A stretch of 13,640 bases of DNA, taken from positions 1-13,640 of the forward strand of contig CAAEPN010000040.1 in NCBI GenBank assembly GCA_900757905.1, in the 5' to 3' direction. The position numbers and the translations under genes are program-made. The notes below the pieces were generated by a model, which was given only the letters and a program-made list of their open reading frames with translations, was not told where the DNA came from and did no database searches. Positions 1 to 7,034 of this stretch are shown here, one piece after another. Within the stretch, counting starts at the first letter, position 1; every line of letters starts with the position of its first letter. The DNA is from Clostridia bacterium (lineage in GTDB: Bacteria; Bacillota; Clostridia; Oscillospirales; CAG-382).

Positions 1-776
1 GTGTGAGTCCAACACAATGCGGCACGGAGATCAAAATCGGCGGCGCAAATTTAATGGGACTGACAACCGTTATTGACTCGTTATCCATAATCAAGCAATT
101 TGTTTACGATGAAAAACAAATTGCCATGGAATGCTTGATCGACACCTTGAAGCAGAACTGGCAGAACAACCCGGTCTTACACACCAAAATCATGAAAACC
201 GGCAAGTTTTTCGGCAACAGTTATCCTTTATCCGACGAAATGGCCGAACGCTTTACTACAACCTTATGGGAGCTTACCACGCACAGACGGCTCGATAACG
301 GTGCGCACATTCTTTTCGGCACGCTTGCCGGCTATCATCCGCATTTCGCCTTTTTCGGGAAAACCACGCGGGCCACACCGGACGGTCGGTATGACGGTGA
401 GACCTTTGTAGTCGGTTCCGGTCAGGGACACGGCAAAGACCGCGAAGGCGTTGCCGCGCTTCTCGGCTCGGTTGCCAAAATGGATCCGAAAGGAATTTTG
501 TGCGGTCCGTTCGTCTGCAATCTCATGGTTGACGAAGCCTTGGTGAAAAACGATGCTTATTTTGAAAAGCTGTGCAAAACCATTGAAACCTACTTCAAAC
601 AAGGCGGCATGCACGTTCAACTCAACTACTTGAGCGCCGGTGAATTAAAAGACGCTTTGGAGCACCCGGAAAACTATCAATCGCTCCGCGTACGCGTCAG
701 CGGTTATTCCGGTACGTTTGTAAAGCTTGAAGCCGGTATTCAGGACGAAATCCTGCACCGCACGCTCGAGAGGTAG
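1..776 (+). CDS. Glycyl radical enzyme, C-terminal part (5' truncated by window edge)
   Basis: This is the C-terminal ~258 residues of a pyruvate formate-lyase-like glycyl radical enzyme, which normally has about 780-850 residues. The frame is open through the left edge, so the GTG at position 3 is an internal Val codon, not a start. The glycyl radical loop RVSGYSGTF is intact, with the radical-bearing Gly at 702-704, followed by the family tail QDEILHRT. Other family landmarks are DSLSIIKQFVYDEK near the left edge, ATPDGR, and the GKDREG...SVAKMD stretch before the last helices. The catalytic Cys loop, which would identify the substrate, lies outside the window. The adjacent activase has two ferredoxin-like clusters, which PFL activase lacks, so an eliminase, decarboxylase or other non-PFL type is more likely than pyruvate formate-lyase. 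I cannot assign choline, diol, hydroxyproline or another substrate. The gene is translationally close to the activase (4 bases apart). Confidence 0.93.
   Translation, partial: VSPTQCGTEIKIGGANLMGLTTVIDSLSIIKQFVYDEKQIAMECLIDTLKQNWQNNPVLHTKIMKTGKFFGNSYPLSDEMAERFTTTLWELTTHRRLDNGAHILFGTLAGYHPHFAFFGKTTRATPDGRYDGETFVVGSGQGHGKDREGVAALLGSVAKMDPKGILCGPFVCNLMVDEALVKNDAYFEKLCKTIETYFKQGGMHVQLNYLSAGELKDALEHPENYQSLRVRVSGYSGTFVKLEAGIQDEILHRTLER
768..773 (+). promoter_or_regulatory. Ribosome binding site deciding the activase start
   Basis: GAGAGG lies inside the last codons of the glycyl radical enzyme gene, 7 bases before the ATG at 781. It supports 781 as the start over the in-frame ATG at 727, which would give a non-homologous N-terminal extension overlapping the upstream gene by 50 bases. 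Confidence 0.75.
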
Positions 777-780
777 CGTC

Positions 781-1635
781 ATGGATACCTTTGATACGAC
801 CGGCATTGTGTTTGACATTGCGCACTCTTCTTATGTGGATGGACCGGGACTACGCACAACCGTTTTTTTCAAGGGCTGCAATCTGCGGTGCGATTGGTGT
901 CACAATCCCGAAAGCCAAAGTTGCAGACCGTGCAAAATGTTCTATGCGGATAAATGTATCGGCTGCGGTGCATGTAAAAGCGTTTGCCCGTCGAAAAAAG
1001 CATGTCTGTTATGCGGCAAATGCGGCGATGTCTGCCCTACTGGGGCCGTGTCTGTCTGCGGGAGGATTCTGTCGGTTCGGGAGATTTTGGACGAAGTGCT
1101 TCGCGACCGCGATTTTTACGGTTTGGACGGCGGCGTCACCTTTTCCGGCGGCGAATGTATGCTGCAAATCGATTTTCTGGTATCGTTGCTCAAAGCTTGT
1201 AAAGAGAGAGAACTTCACACCTGCGTCGATACAGCAGGAAATGTGCCGTTTGAATCTTTTGAGAGAGTTCTTCCCTATACCGACCTGTTTTTATATGATA
1301 TCAAGGTGATTTCGCCGGAAAAGCATTCTGCTTGGACAGAGGCGGACAATGTACGGATTCTTTCCAATTTCAAGCAGCTGTATAAAGTCGGCGCAAAGAT
1401 CGCGGTACGCGTACCGGTCATTCCGGAGCGGAACGGAGACATCGAGGAAATGCGGAAAATCGCAGAGTTTCTTGCCGACTATCCGGAAATTCCCGTAGAG
1501 CTTCTCGCCTATCACCACTTAGGCGAAAGCAAGTACGCCGGACTTGGACTATCTGCCGACGGGCACAATTTCACTGTACCGGACAAAGCGTATATGGATA
1601 AGCGGAAGCGTTTATTCAAAAATCCGCTTCTTTGA
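781..1635 (+). CDS. Glycyl radical enzyme activating enzyme (radical SAM)
   Basis: This is a 284-residue radical-SAM activase. It would cleave S-adenosylmethionine to abstract a hydrogen from the radical Gly of the upstream enzyme, in the cytoplasm. Residues 20-25 read DGPGLR, the usual family lead-in. The radical-SAM cluster motif CNLRCDWC gives Cys33, Cys37 and Cys40. An inserted ferredoxin-like region follows, with two CxxCxxCxxxCP sets (Cys59/62/65/69 and Cys75/78/81/85), as in activases of non-PFL glycyl radical enzymes. The SAM-binding FSGGE motif follows at about residue 122. The length is normal for this class. The start at 781 is supported by GAGAGG with 7-base spacing and by the family-typical N-terminus (GIVFDIAHSSYVDGPGLRT). 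The gene starts 4 bases after the enzyme's stop, so the two form an operon and a cognate pair. A strong terminator follows 6 bases after the stop. Confidence 0.95.
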   Translation: MDTFDTTGIVFDIAHSSYVDGPGLRTTVFFKGCNLRCDWCHNPESQSCRPCKMFYADKCIGCGACKSVCPSKKACLLCGKCGDVCPTGAVSVCGRILSVREILDEVLRDRDFYGLDGGVTFSGGECMLQIDFLVSLLKACKERELHTCVDTAGNVPFESFERVLPYTDLFLYDIKVISPEKHSAWTEADNVRILSNFKQLYKVGAKIAVRVPVIPERNGDIEEMRKIAEFLADYPEIPVELLAYHHLGESKYAGLGLSADGHNFTVPDKAYMDKRKRLFKNPLL

Positions 1636-1641
1636 GCAACA

Positions 1642-1679
1642 AAAAATCCGTGTTTCGTAAAACCGAAACACGGATTTTT
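1642..1679. terminator. Bidirectional intrinsic terminator between convergent genes
   Basis: There is a perfect 16-bp inverted repeat, AAAAATCCGTGTTTCG (1642-1657) and its complement (1664-1679), with a 6-base loop. The stem ends in an A run on one side and a T run on the other, so it can terminate the activase transcript rightward and the stalk-protein transcript leftward. It sits between the stop at 1635 and the minus-strand stop at 1691. Confidence 0.92.
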
Positions 1680-1690
1680 CTTATACTTAA

Positions 1691-2800
1691 TTAGTCGACA
1701 TACGAAATATCGGTAATGGTGTACTTGAATGCGTCTTTTTCAGAACCGATGCAGGAAGCGGAAACGACCGGATGAGCCTTGCCGTCGGTAAAGACTTTGG
1801 TAAAGTCAGAGCTTTCGTACTTGTAGGTATACGACTTATCCCCATTTGCGATAGTGAACACATAGTAATCACCGTCGAGCTTTGCGGAAACCGTAACTAC
1901 ATCACCGCTCTTGATAGCAAACATATCTTTGTCAAATTCGAGACCGGAAAGACCGTTAAAGGAAGTCATGCCGTCATAGAGTTCAAGAGAGGGCTTACCG
2001 AAACGAATAAGGTTCATAAAACCGGGGTTTTCTGAAACAGCGCCAACCTGGAACAATTCTGCCTTGTTGAGAAAATCGATGCAGATCCAGCAGTCGGTCG
2101 AAGAAGTAACTTCCGGAACCTGGTCAAATTTAACAGTGATCGAAAGGCCATCGAGCTTATAAGCGTCCTTGAGAGCAACGCCGCCCCAGTTCTTGCCGTC
2201 CTGGTAATAACCGCCATGGGAAACCTGAACGCCGCCTTCAACATCGGTCACGGTAACGGGCGAATTTTCGGAAACCTTTTCCTTGTCGGCATTAATGATA
2301 TTGTAACCGTTTCCGGCAACAAAAGCGTCTTTATTTAAAGTGACATGCTTCTTTTCCTCAGCCTTTACGGTTGCAAGGATGACCGTGGAGGTAGCATCAT
2401 CCCAATCTACAAGAACATCAAAGCTCTCGGAGATCGCGCGAACCGGAACGAGCGTACGGTCGTTGATAAGCTGTGCCGGAACGTCGAGCGTGATAGCCTG
2501 ACCGTTCTTGTAGAGAACCTTTTCGTTAATGGTGATCTTAACGGTGGTATCGCCCTTTACACCGCTTGCGGTCTGAGTTGCATCATCCCAAGAAACTTCA
2601 GCACCGAGCGCTTCGAAAATCATGCGAAGCGGAACCATGGTTCTGCCCTCGATAAGCTGCGGCGGAACATCAAAGGTAATGGGGTTGCCGTCGAGAGTGA
2701 CGGTGATGACGCGTCCTTCATCTTCAGCAAAAGCTGCAAAAGTGAATACTGTGCAGGCGATAAGAAGAGCCGCGAGCACAACGCTTGTGATTTTTTTCAT
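1691..2800 (-). CDS. Secreted stalk-domain (copper amine oxidase N-like) protein with C-terminal beta-sandwich-like domain
   Basis: This is a 369-residue exported protein of unknown function. Residues 1-25 form a signal peptide: MKK, a hydrophobic core, and a probable cleavage after AFA before EDEG. Two copies of the copper amine oxidase N-terminal-like (stalk, PF07833-type) repeat follow at about residues 30-81 and 90-145, with the hallmarks DGNPITFDVPPQLIEGRTMVPLR and NDRTLVPVRAISE...DVLVDWDDATSTV. The C-terminal ~200 residues are rich in beta-type sequence and resemble a concanavalin/LamG-like sandwich (for example LDGLSITVKFDQV and DGDYYVFTIANGDKSYTYKY), possibly ligand-binding; this is an inference from pattern. 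No catalytic motif, LPXTG or transmembrane anchor is visible. I chose the second of two nearby ATGs (2800, not 2806) because AAGGAG is 7 bases from it. The gene has its own promoter and is monocistronic. Confidence 0.88.
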   Translation of the reverse strand: MKKITSVVLAALLIACTVFTFAAFAEDEGRVITVTLDGNPITFDVPPQLIEGRTMVPLRMIFEALGAEVSWDDATQTASGVKGDTTVKITINEKVLYKNGQAITLDVPAQLINDRTLVPVRAISESFDVLVDWDDATSTVILATVKAEEKKHVTLNKDAFVAGNGYNIINADKEKVSENSPVTVTDVEGGVQVSHGGYYQDGKNWGGVALKDAYKLDGLSITVKFDQVPEVTSSTDCWICIDFLNKAELFQVGAVSENPGFMNLIRFGKPSLELYDGMTSFNGLSGLEFDKDMFAIKSGDVVTVSAKLDGDYYVFTIANGDKSYTYKYESSDFTKVFTDGKAHPVVSASCIGSEKDAFKYTITDISYVD

Positions 2801-2807
2801 AATCATT

Positions 2808-2813
2808 CTCCTT
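2808..2813 (-). promoter_or_regulatory. Ribosome binding site deciding the start at 2800
   Basis: AAGGAG on the minus strand is 7 bases from the ATG at 2800 but only 1 base from the alternative ATG at 2806, which makes 2800 the probable start. Confidence 0.8.
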
Positions 2814-2847
2814 AATTGTATTTGGGAAAATCCCTTTTTGTACGTAT

Positions 2848-2876
2848 ATTATACCAATTATTTTCGGATAAGTCAA
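2848..2876 (-). promoter_or_regulatory. Sigma-A-type promoter of the stalk-domain protein gene
   Basis: On the minus strand, TTGACT (2871-2876) is separated by exactly 17 bases from a perfect TATAAT (2848-2853). Transcription would start near 2841, giving a leader of about 40 bases. The leader contains a small GGGA-TTT-TCCC inverted repeat (2824-2834) that could be a weak hairpin or operator. The promoter lies downstream of the SGNH-gene terminator, so the two genes are separate units. Confidence 0.88.
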
Positions 2877-2923
2877 CCGAAAACTGTCATTTTATCCAAT
2901 TGTTTTGCTTTTTTACCTTTTTA

Positions 2924-2971
2924 ACAAAAACAACACGCACGATTTGTGCAGTTTGACAAACCGTACGTGTT
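2924..2971 (-). terminator. Intrinsic terminator after the SGNH hydrolase gene
   Basis: On the minus strand, AACACGTACG (2962-2971) pairs with CGTGCGTGTT (2932-2941) over 10 pairs including one G-U. It is followed by GTTTTTGTT and further T-rich sequence. The loop can form an extra small GTTTG/CAAAC hairpin. The stem begins 6 bases after the stop of the SGNH gene and ends that operon. Confidence 0.78.
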
Positions 2972-2976
2972 CAAAT

Positions 2977-4581
2977 TTATTCTTTTACTTTGACCGTGAT
3001 ATTGTCAACAAGGAAGCTGTTGGCAATGCCGTCTAACGGATCAGCAAAAATGCCGAATGAGTCGTTGTCTGGATTTTTTGTCATATCCGCGGGAATGGTA
3101 TATTCTACGGAAACATGCGTCCATTCGTTGGTTTTGACCTGCGTCATCTTAATGCCGTGGTCTTTGCCGTCAAAATGCAGACAGAAGCCGATATTGCCCT
3201 TTTCGACCGTTTCATCCGCACCGTTTTTGTCGGAGCCCTTCAAGTCCGCTTCCACAATATAGGTTTTGCCGGGTTCGAAGTCCATCTTTACCCAAATATA
3301 GGTCCAAGACTTACCGGCTGTTGTTGCTTCGACCTTGAACACCTTTCCGTGTTCCTCGTCGTCATCGACAACCGTTACCTTGGAATTGCCGCCGGCATAG
3401 AAGCCGTTGGTTTTGAGATTTTCGCACGGGTCTGCATCAATTGCGGTAGGAATCTTTGCTTCTTCTTCGACCGGAGAAGAAATGAGCGCGGTCTGCGTCT
3501 TGTCGTCCCAATCGACCTTGCAGTCGAGTGATTCGGCAATGGCTCTTGCCGGAACAAGCGTGCGGCCGCCGGTCTCAAAGGCTGGAGAATCTAAATCCAT
3601 TTTCTCGCCGTTCTTAGTGAAGAAGTTTTCACCGAGCTTCATGAGAATCTTGGTGGAATCGTTTTCGATGATAACCGTTTCGGTCTCTTCCTCCCAGCCT
3701 ACCTTAGCGCCAAAAGCTTCGGCAACGGCGCGGACGGGAATCATCGTGCGATCATTGACAATTTGCGGCAAGACATCGAAATGAACATATTTGCCGTCGA
3801 GCTTAACTTCAACCTGTTCGGGATCTCTATATTTCTTGTAAAGAACCACATCCAACTGCTTGAAGATTTCTTCGGCGATGTTAGCCATGCCTTTATCGCC
3901 CGGATGATTGGCAACACCGGCGTGTTCAAAAAGACCGGTTGCTTTATTGTCATTGGTGTTGAACTGTGCAAGATCAGCATAGGTAAAGCCGAGATTAATT
4001 GCTGCGTTCTGCGCACCCATGCAAAGTGCCGTGCCGTCCCAGAACGGCTTGCAGAAGATGATCTGAACATCGGGATTGACCGACATACAGTATTCGGCAA
4101 ACTTGGTCAATGCAAGCTCATAGGACGCGCGCGTCGGGCCTTGGTTAACATTTTCGCCGATTTGGAAAATAACGACATCGGGAAGCGCTTTGGTGACGGA
4201 GGGCGCAAGCATGGAATTGATTTCACTTGCGTAGTCGTAATCCATACGCTTATCGATGGTGCGTTCAAGCGGTGCTACACCAACCGAGCTCCAAGTTACG
4301 TTTTCGTAACCCGCGTCGGCGACTTTTTGCTGAAGAATGTGGAAATAATCCTTGTCCTGTGCGGAAGCCGCCATGCCCCAACTGCCCGACCAACCGATCG
4401 ATTCGCTCGGACCATGAGCAAGAATGGAGTTTCCTACGCAAAGAATGCTGATGCTTTGCGTGTCGGAGTCCTTAATGTCCTTTAAATGCTCGTCGGGAAT
4501 TTCCGCGTCGGCCGCAAAGGCAGCAGCAGACAAAGCACCGAGCAGAAGTGCGGAAAAGAGGACTTTTTTGAAAAATTTCAT
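2977..4581 (-). CDS. Secreted SGNH-family hydrolase with two stalk repeats and a carbohydrate-binding-like C-terminus
   Basis: This is a 534-residue exported multidomain protein. Residues 1-23 form a signal peptide with probable cleavage after AFA. Residues 44-245 are an SGNH/GDSL-type hydrolase domain. Block I is ILCVGNSIL with nucleophile Ser52 (GNS instead of GDS), block III is IGENVN (Asn144 or nearby as oxyanion residue), and block V is NHPGDKGM with His226. The usual Asp three residues before the His is a Val (V223), so the triad is atypical. Residues 257-368 hold two stalk repeats (FDVLPQIVNDRTMIPVRAV and GGRTLVPARAIAESL). Residues ~385-534 resemble a family 4/9-like carbohydrate-binding module (EADLKGS...; WTHVSVEYTIP; SFLVDNITV). 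The likely role is removal of acyl groups from an extracellular or cell-wall glycan; the substrate is unknown. AAGGAG sits 9 bases before the ATG. The gene lies 21 bases after the membrane protein gene and is probably co-transcribed with it. Confidence 0.9.
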   Translation of the reverse strand: MKFFKKVLFSALLLGALSAAAFAADAEIPDEHLKDIKDSDTQSISILCVGNSILAHGPSESIGWSGSWGMAASAQDKDYFHILQQKVADAGYENVTWSSVGVAPLERTIDKRMDYDYASEINSMLAPSVTKALPDVVIFQIGENVNQGPTRASYELALTKFAEYCMSVNPDVQIIFCKPFWDGTALCMGAQNAAINLGFTYADLAQFNTNDNKATGLFEHAGVANHPGDKGMANIAEEIFKQLDVVLYKKYRDPEQVEVKLDGKYVHFDVLPQIVNDRTMIPVRAVAEAFGAKVGWEEETETVIIENDSTKILMKLGENFFTKNGEKMDLDSPAFETGGRTLVPARAIAESLDCKVDWDDKTQTALISSPVEEEAKIPTAIDADPCENLKTNGFYAGGNSKVTVVDDDEEHGKVFKVEATTAGKSWTYIWVKMDFEPGKTYIVEADLKGSDKNGADETVEKGNIGFCLHFDGKDHGIKMTQVKTNEWTHVSVEYTIPADMTKNPDNDSFGIFADPLDGIANSFLVDNITVKVKE

Positions 4582-4602
4582 AGTGTTTCGCTCCTTGTAA
4601 AA

Positions 4603-6993
4603 TTATTTACCCAAAAATGAAAATACAGCCGGGGGCAGCAGCCAAAAGATTTGGAACAACAGCAATGACGAAGCCGAAAGCGCACCGCCGGTAATAAAGA
4701 AGAATGCGGAAAGAACTAAGCCTACGATCGAACCGATAAGGCAAAGTGTATTTGCTGTGCGGTAAAGGCCGTTTAAACGGTCAACAAGCAAGAAGCTCTT
4801 CAAATAGCTATGTATGGACGAAAGTGAAATAACACTGCTTGAAAGCGATTCTTCAATCTTGCCGATCTCCTTGGTTTCCTTGCGGACAACATGGATCGGA
4901 TAGTTGGTATCCTTTAAGTTTCCGACAACAAGCTGATCGTCCACACCCGGATCAAAGGTACGCACGCCGCAGCAGATGCCGGCATCGTAAATACCGCGCA
5001 GCACCGGCTCAAATTTCCGGTTAAACGCATAGCGGATATAGAATTTTGCAGCAAGCTCGCCGTTGCAGACAAGGAAAAGAATGCTGGTAAGCGAACGCAT
5101 TTCGGTCTCATCCACCGCATCTACCGGCGTTTCAATATCGAACATACGCAAATATGCGCCCGTGCCGACCAAAACGTCATCCTCACCCACTTTTAAGTGA
5201 AGTCCGTCAGCACCGGTCTCATGTACCATAATTTCACCGACATCTTTGTCAGCAGCGTCTTGGAGAGAGCTTGCAAACACGTACGAAAGCGGGCCGCCGA
5301 TCTTGTTGAAGATTGCGGTCATATACACCACGATCTTGTCGATACGGTGATCGTTATAGGTCTTGATATTGGTAATCTTCACAGCCTTCGGCGGAAAAAC
5401 TTCGGTATCGTCGAACGAAAGGACCGCCGCATTATCAAACGCGTCGCCGGCAGCCTCGCCTAAAATTGCAGAATGCATGGCAGCCGCCTTGACCGAAGCG
5501 ACAAAGTAAGGAAGTGCCGTGGAAATGAGCATGCCGATCGGGGCGGAAAACAGGAAGATCATCACACCGCCGGTAACAGCATCATAGACCGGCTTTTTGA
5601 GGACAAACAAACCGATAAGTGCGGAAAGCACGCTGACGGCAAGCATGAAATACATACTGACATTGCAGGAACGCGACGCCTCCGGCACCGTATAGGTACG
5701 TTTGACAAAATCCGAAACCGAATCGGTTTTGGTGACCGCCAAAACCTCGCTGTCCTCGCTTAAGTATTTTTCAAAAGCCGTATATTCCTCTGCCAAATGG
5801 TCGAGATTTTTTGTTGCAAGCTTAGGCTTTTTGGAAAGCACCATAGCAAACGACTTGAAGCGCGTATAGGCTTTGATAAAAGTATTGACAGAAAGGATAA
5901 GCAGCACAAAGCAGCCTGCAAAGCAATAGGTTTGATAGGAATGCGATTCATAAGCAGCAAATGCCGTATAAAGCGTCTGCAAAGTACACACAGCTACCGT
6001 CACAACAGCAATGGCTTCCGGAGCCGGGCGCTTGAGCGACAGTTTGCGGATGCCGCGCGAAAGTCCGTCCAAGTTAAAGAACACGGCGAAAGCTAAGACC
6101 TGAAGGGATATCATCGCATACACACGTCCAAAGCGTCCCGGATTCATCATACCGGAAAATGGAAGACCTGCGGCGTGCCCGAGTTCGAACCATACCGCAA
6201 CGATCATCGTAAGCAGTGATAAAATCACAGAAACAGTAGAAATAACGGCGCTTTTGCGGAAAGCCGTAAACAGCGACGCGCCTTGCAAACGGTCGGTATA
6301 TTCGAAATCGTGATAATACTCGTTGACGTCGTCATACAGTTCGGAATCATGGATGTCTAAAGAATCCTCTGCAATATCATTGTCGTCATCGTCGTAATCT
6401 TCGTCGCCGGCATCGTTGTCGGACGAACGTCCCTTTGTTCCCTTCAACACGGAAATGAGCTGTGACATATCGTAATTTTTGGTTTCGCCAAAGCTTTTCT
6501 CGGAGTCATTTTTCGGCTCATCTGCGGCCGGTTCAACGCTTTCGGCCGAGACTTCGCTTTCGACATCTGCGGGATTTTCGGTCTGTTCATTCATTTCCGA
6601 AATTTCTTCTCCCCCATCGTCTGCCGGTGTCGTTTCCTCTTCTGCCAACTTCTCTGCCGACTCACTTGCATAGCTGTTCATGGCATTTTCATGAATGCTG
6701 CGCACGCGTTCTTCGACCGACTGCGCATGGTGGTTGTTATAAAAATCGCGTGCCTCTTTTTCGATATCGTTTACCGAATCTTCAGCTTCATCGGCATTTT
6801 CTGCAACCGAATGCGGCGCTTCCGGCTGCGAAAAAATCGCGGAAGCAAGGGAGGATTCTTTCGAATCGCCGTTTTCATCATAAGCACGGCCGTTCTCACT
6901 GGCTTCATCATAAATTTCGGCGTCCTTTTCAAGGCCGAACAAACGCTTAAAGCGTCCCGGATTCTTGGTGTTCTTATCCGACACTTTTTTCAT
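4603..6993 (-). CDS. Membrane protein resembling a degenerate P-type (P1B-like) ATPase, with acidic N-terminal tail
   Basis: This is a 796-residue protein. Residues 1-240 are low-complexity, strongly acidic and probably disordered, with an Asp-rich run at 197-206. About eight hydrophobic segments follow (near 248-270, 291-308, 326-346, 356-374, 447-465, 475-500, 746-768 and 772-793). This 2+2+2+2 pattern is the membrane layout of P1B-type ATPases. Around 482-533 the sequence tracks the P-type core: FSAPIGMLISTALP takes the place of the CPx membrane motif, then GEAAGDAFDNAAVLSFDDTEVF takes the place of the stretch ending in DKTGTLT. Asp528 aligns with the phosphorylated Asp, but Lys, Gly and Thr are replaced. 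Residues 642-683 (VCNGELAAKFYI..., then VLRGIYDAGICCGVRTFDP) match the P-domain up to the TGDN position, here FDPG. No GDGxND or TGE motif is visible. I infer a catalytically altered paralogue, possibly regulatory or scaffolding; this is from pattern reading only. GAGAAAGG is immediately before the ATG. It sits 41 bases after the methyltransferase gene. Confidence 0.72.
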   Translation of the reverse strand: MKKVSDKNTKNPGRFKRLFGLEKDAEIYDEASENGRAYDENGDSKESSLASAIFSQPEAPHSVAENADEAEDSVNDIEKEARDFYNNHHAQSVEERVRSIHENAMNSYASESAEKLAEEETTPADDGGEEISEMNEQTENPADVESEVSAESVEPAADEPKNDSEKSFGETKNYDMSQLISVLKGTKGRSSDNDAGDEDYDDDDNDIAEDSLDIHDSELYDDVNEYYHDFEYTDRLQGASLFTAFRKSAVISTVSVILSLLTMIVAVWFELGHAAGLPFSGMMNPGRFGRVYAMISLQVLAFAVFFNLDGLSRGIRKLSLKRPAPEAIAVVTVAVCTLQTLYTAFAAYESHSYQTYCFAGCFVLLILSVNTFIKAYTRFKSFAMVLSKKPKLATKNLDHLAEEYTAFEKYLSEDSEVLAVTKTDSVSDFVKRTYTVPEASRSCNVSMYFMLAVSVLSALIGLFVLKKPVYDAVTGGVMIFLFSAPIGMLISTALPYFVASVKAAAMHSAILGEAAGDAFDNAAVLSFDDTEVFPPKAVKITNIKTYNDHRIDKIVVYMTAIFNKIGGPLSYVFASSLQDAADKDVGEIMVHETGADGLHLKVGEDDVLVGTGAYLRMFDIETPVDAVDETEMRSLTSILFLVCNGELAAKFYIRYAFNRKFEPVLRGIYDAGICCGVRTFDPGVDDQLVVGNLKDTNYPIHVVRKETKEIGKIEESLSSSVISLSSIHSYLKSFLLVDRLNGLYRTANTLCLIGSIVGLVLSAFFFITGGALSASSLLLFQIFWLLPPAVFSFLGK

Positions 6994-7034
6994 CCTTTCT
7001 CTTTTAACTCTATTTAAAAACGGTATTAACTATT

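Noticed and set aside
3..5. GTG at the left edge as the start of the glycyl radical enzyme
   Set aside because: The frame is open to the edge, and the family needs about 500 more residues before this point, including the catalytic Cys loop.
727..780. Upstream in-frame ATG for the activase
   Set aside because: It would add 18 residues unlike the family and overlap the preceding gene. The ATG at 781 has a well-spaced ribosome site.
3763..4485. 240-codon plus-strand reading frame opposite the SGNH hydrolase
   Set aside because: It is antisense to a well-supported gene, shows no recognisable domain or ribosome site, and is explained by codon bias of the real frame.
4603..6993. Functional metal-transporting ATPase
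   Set aside because: The DKTGT, TGDN and GDGxND motifs are altered or absent and no metal-binding CPx motif is seen, so calling it an active pump is not supported.
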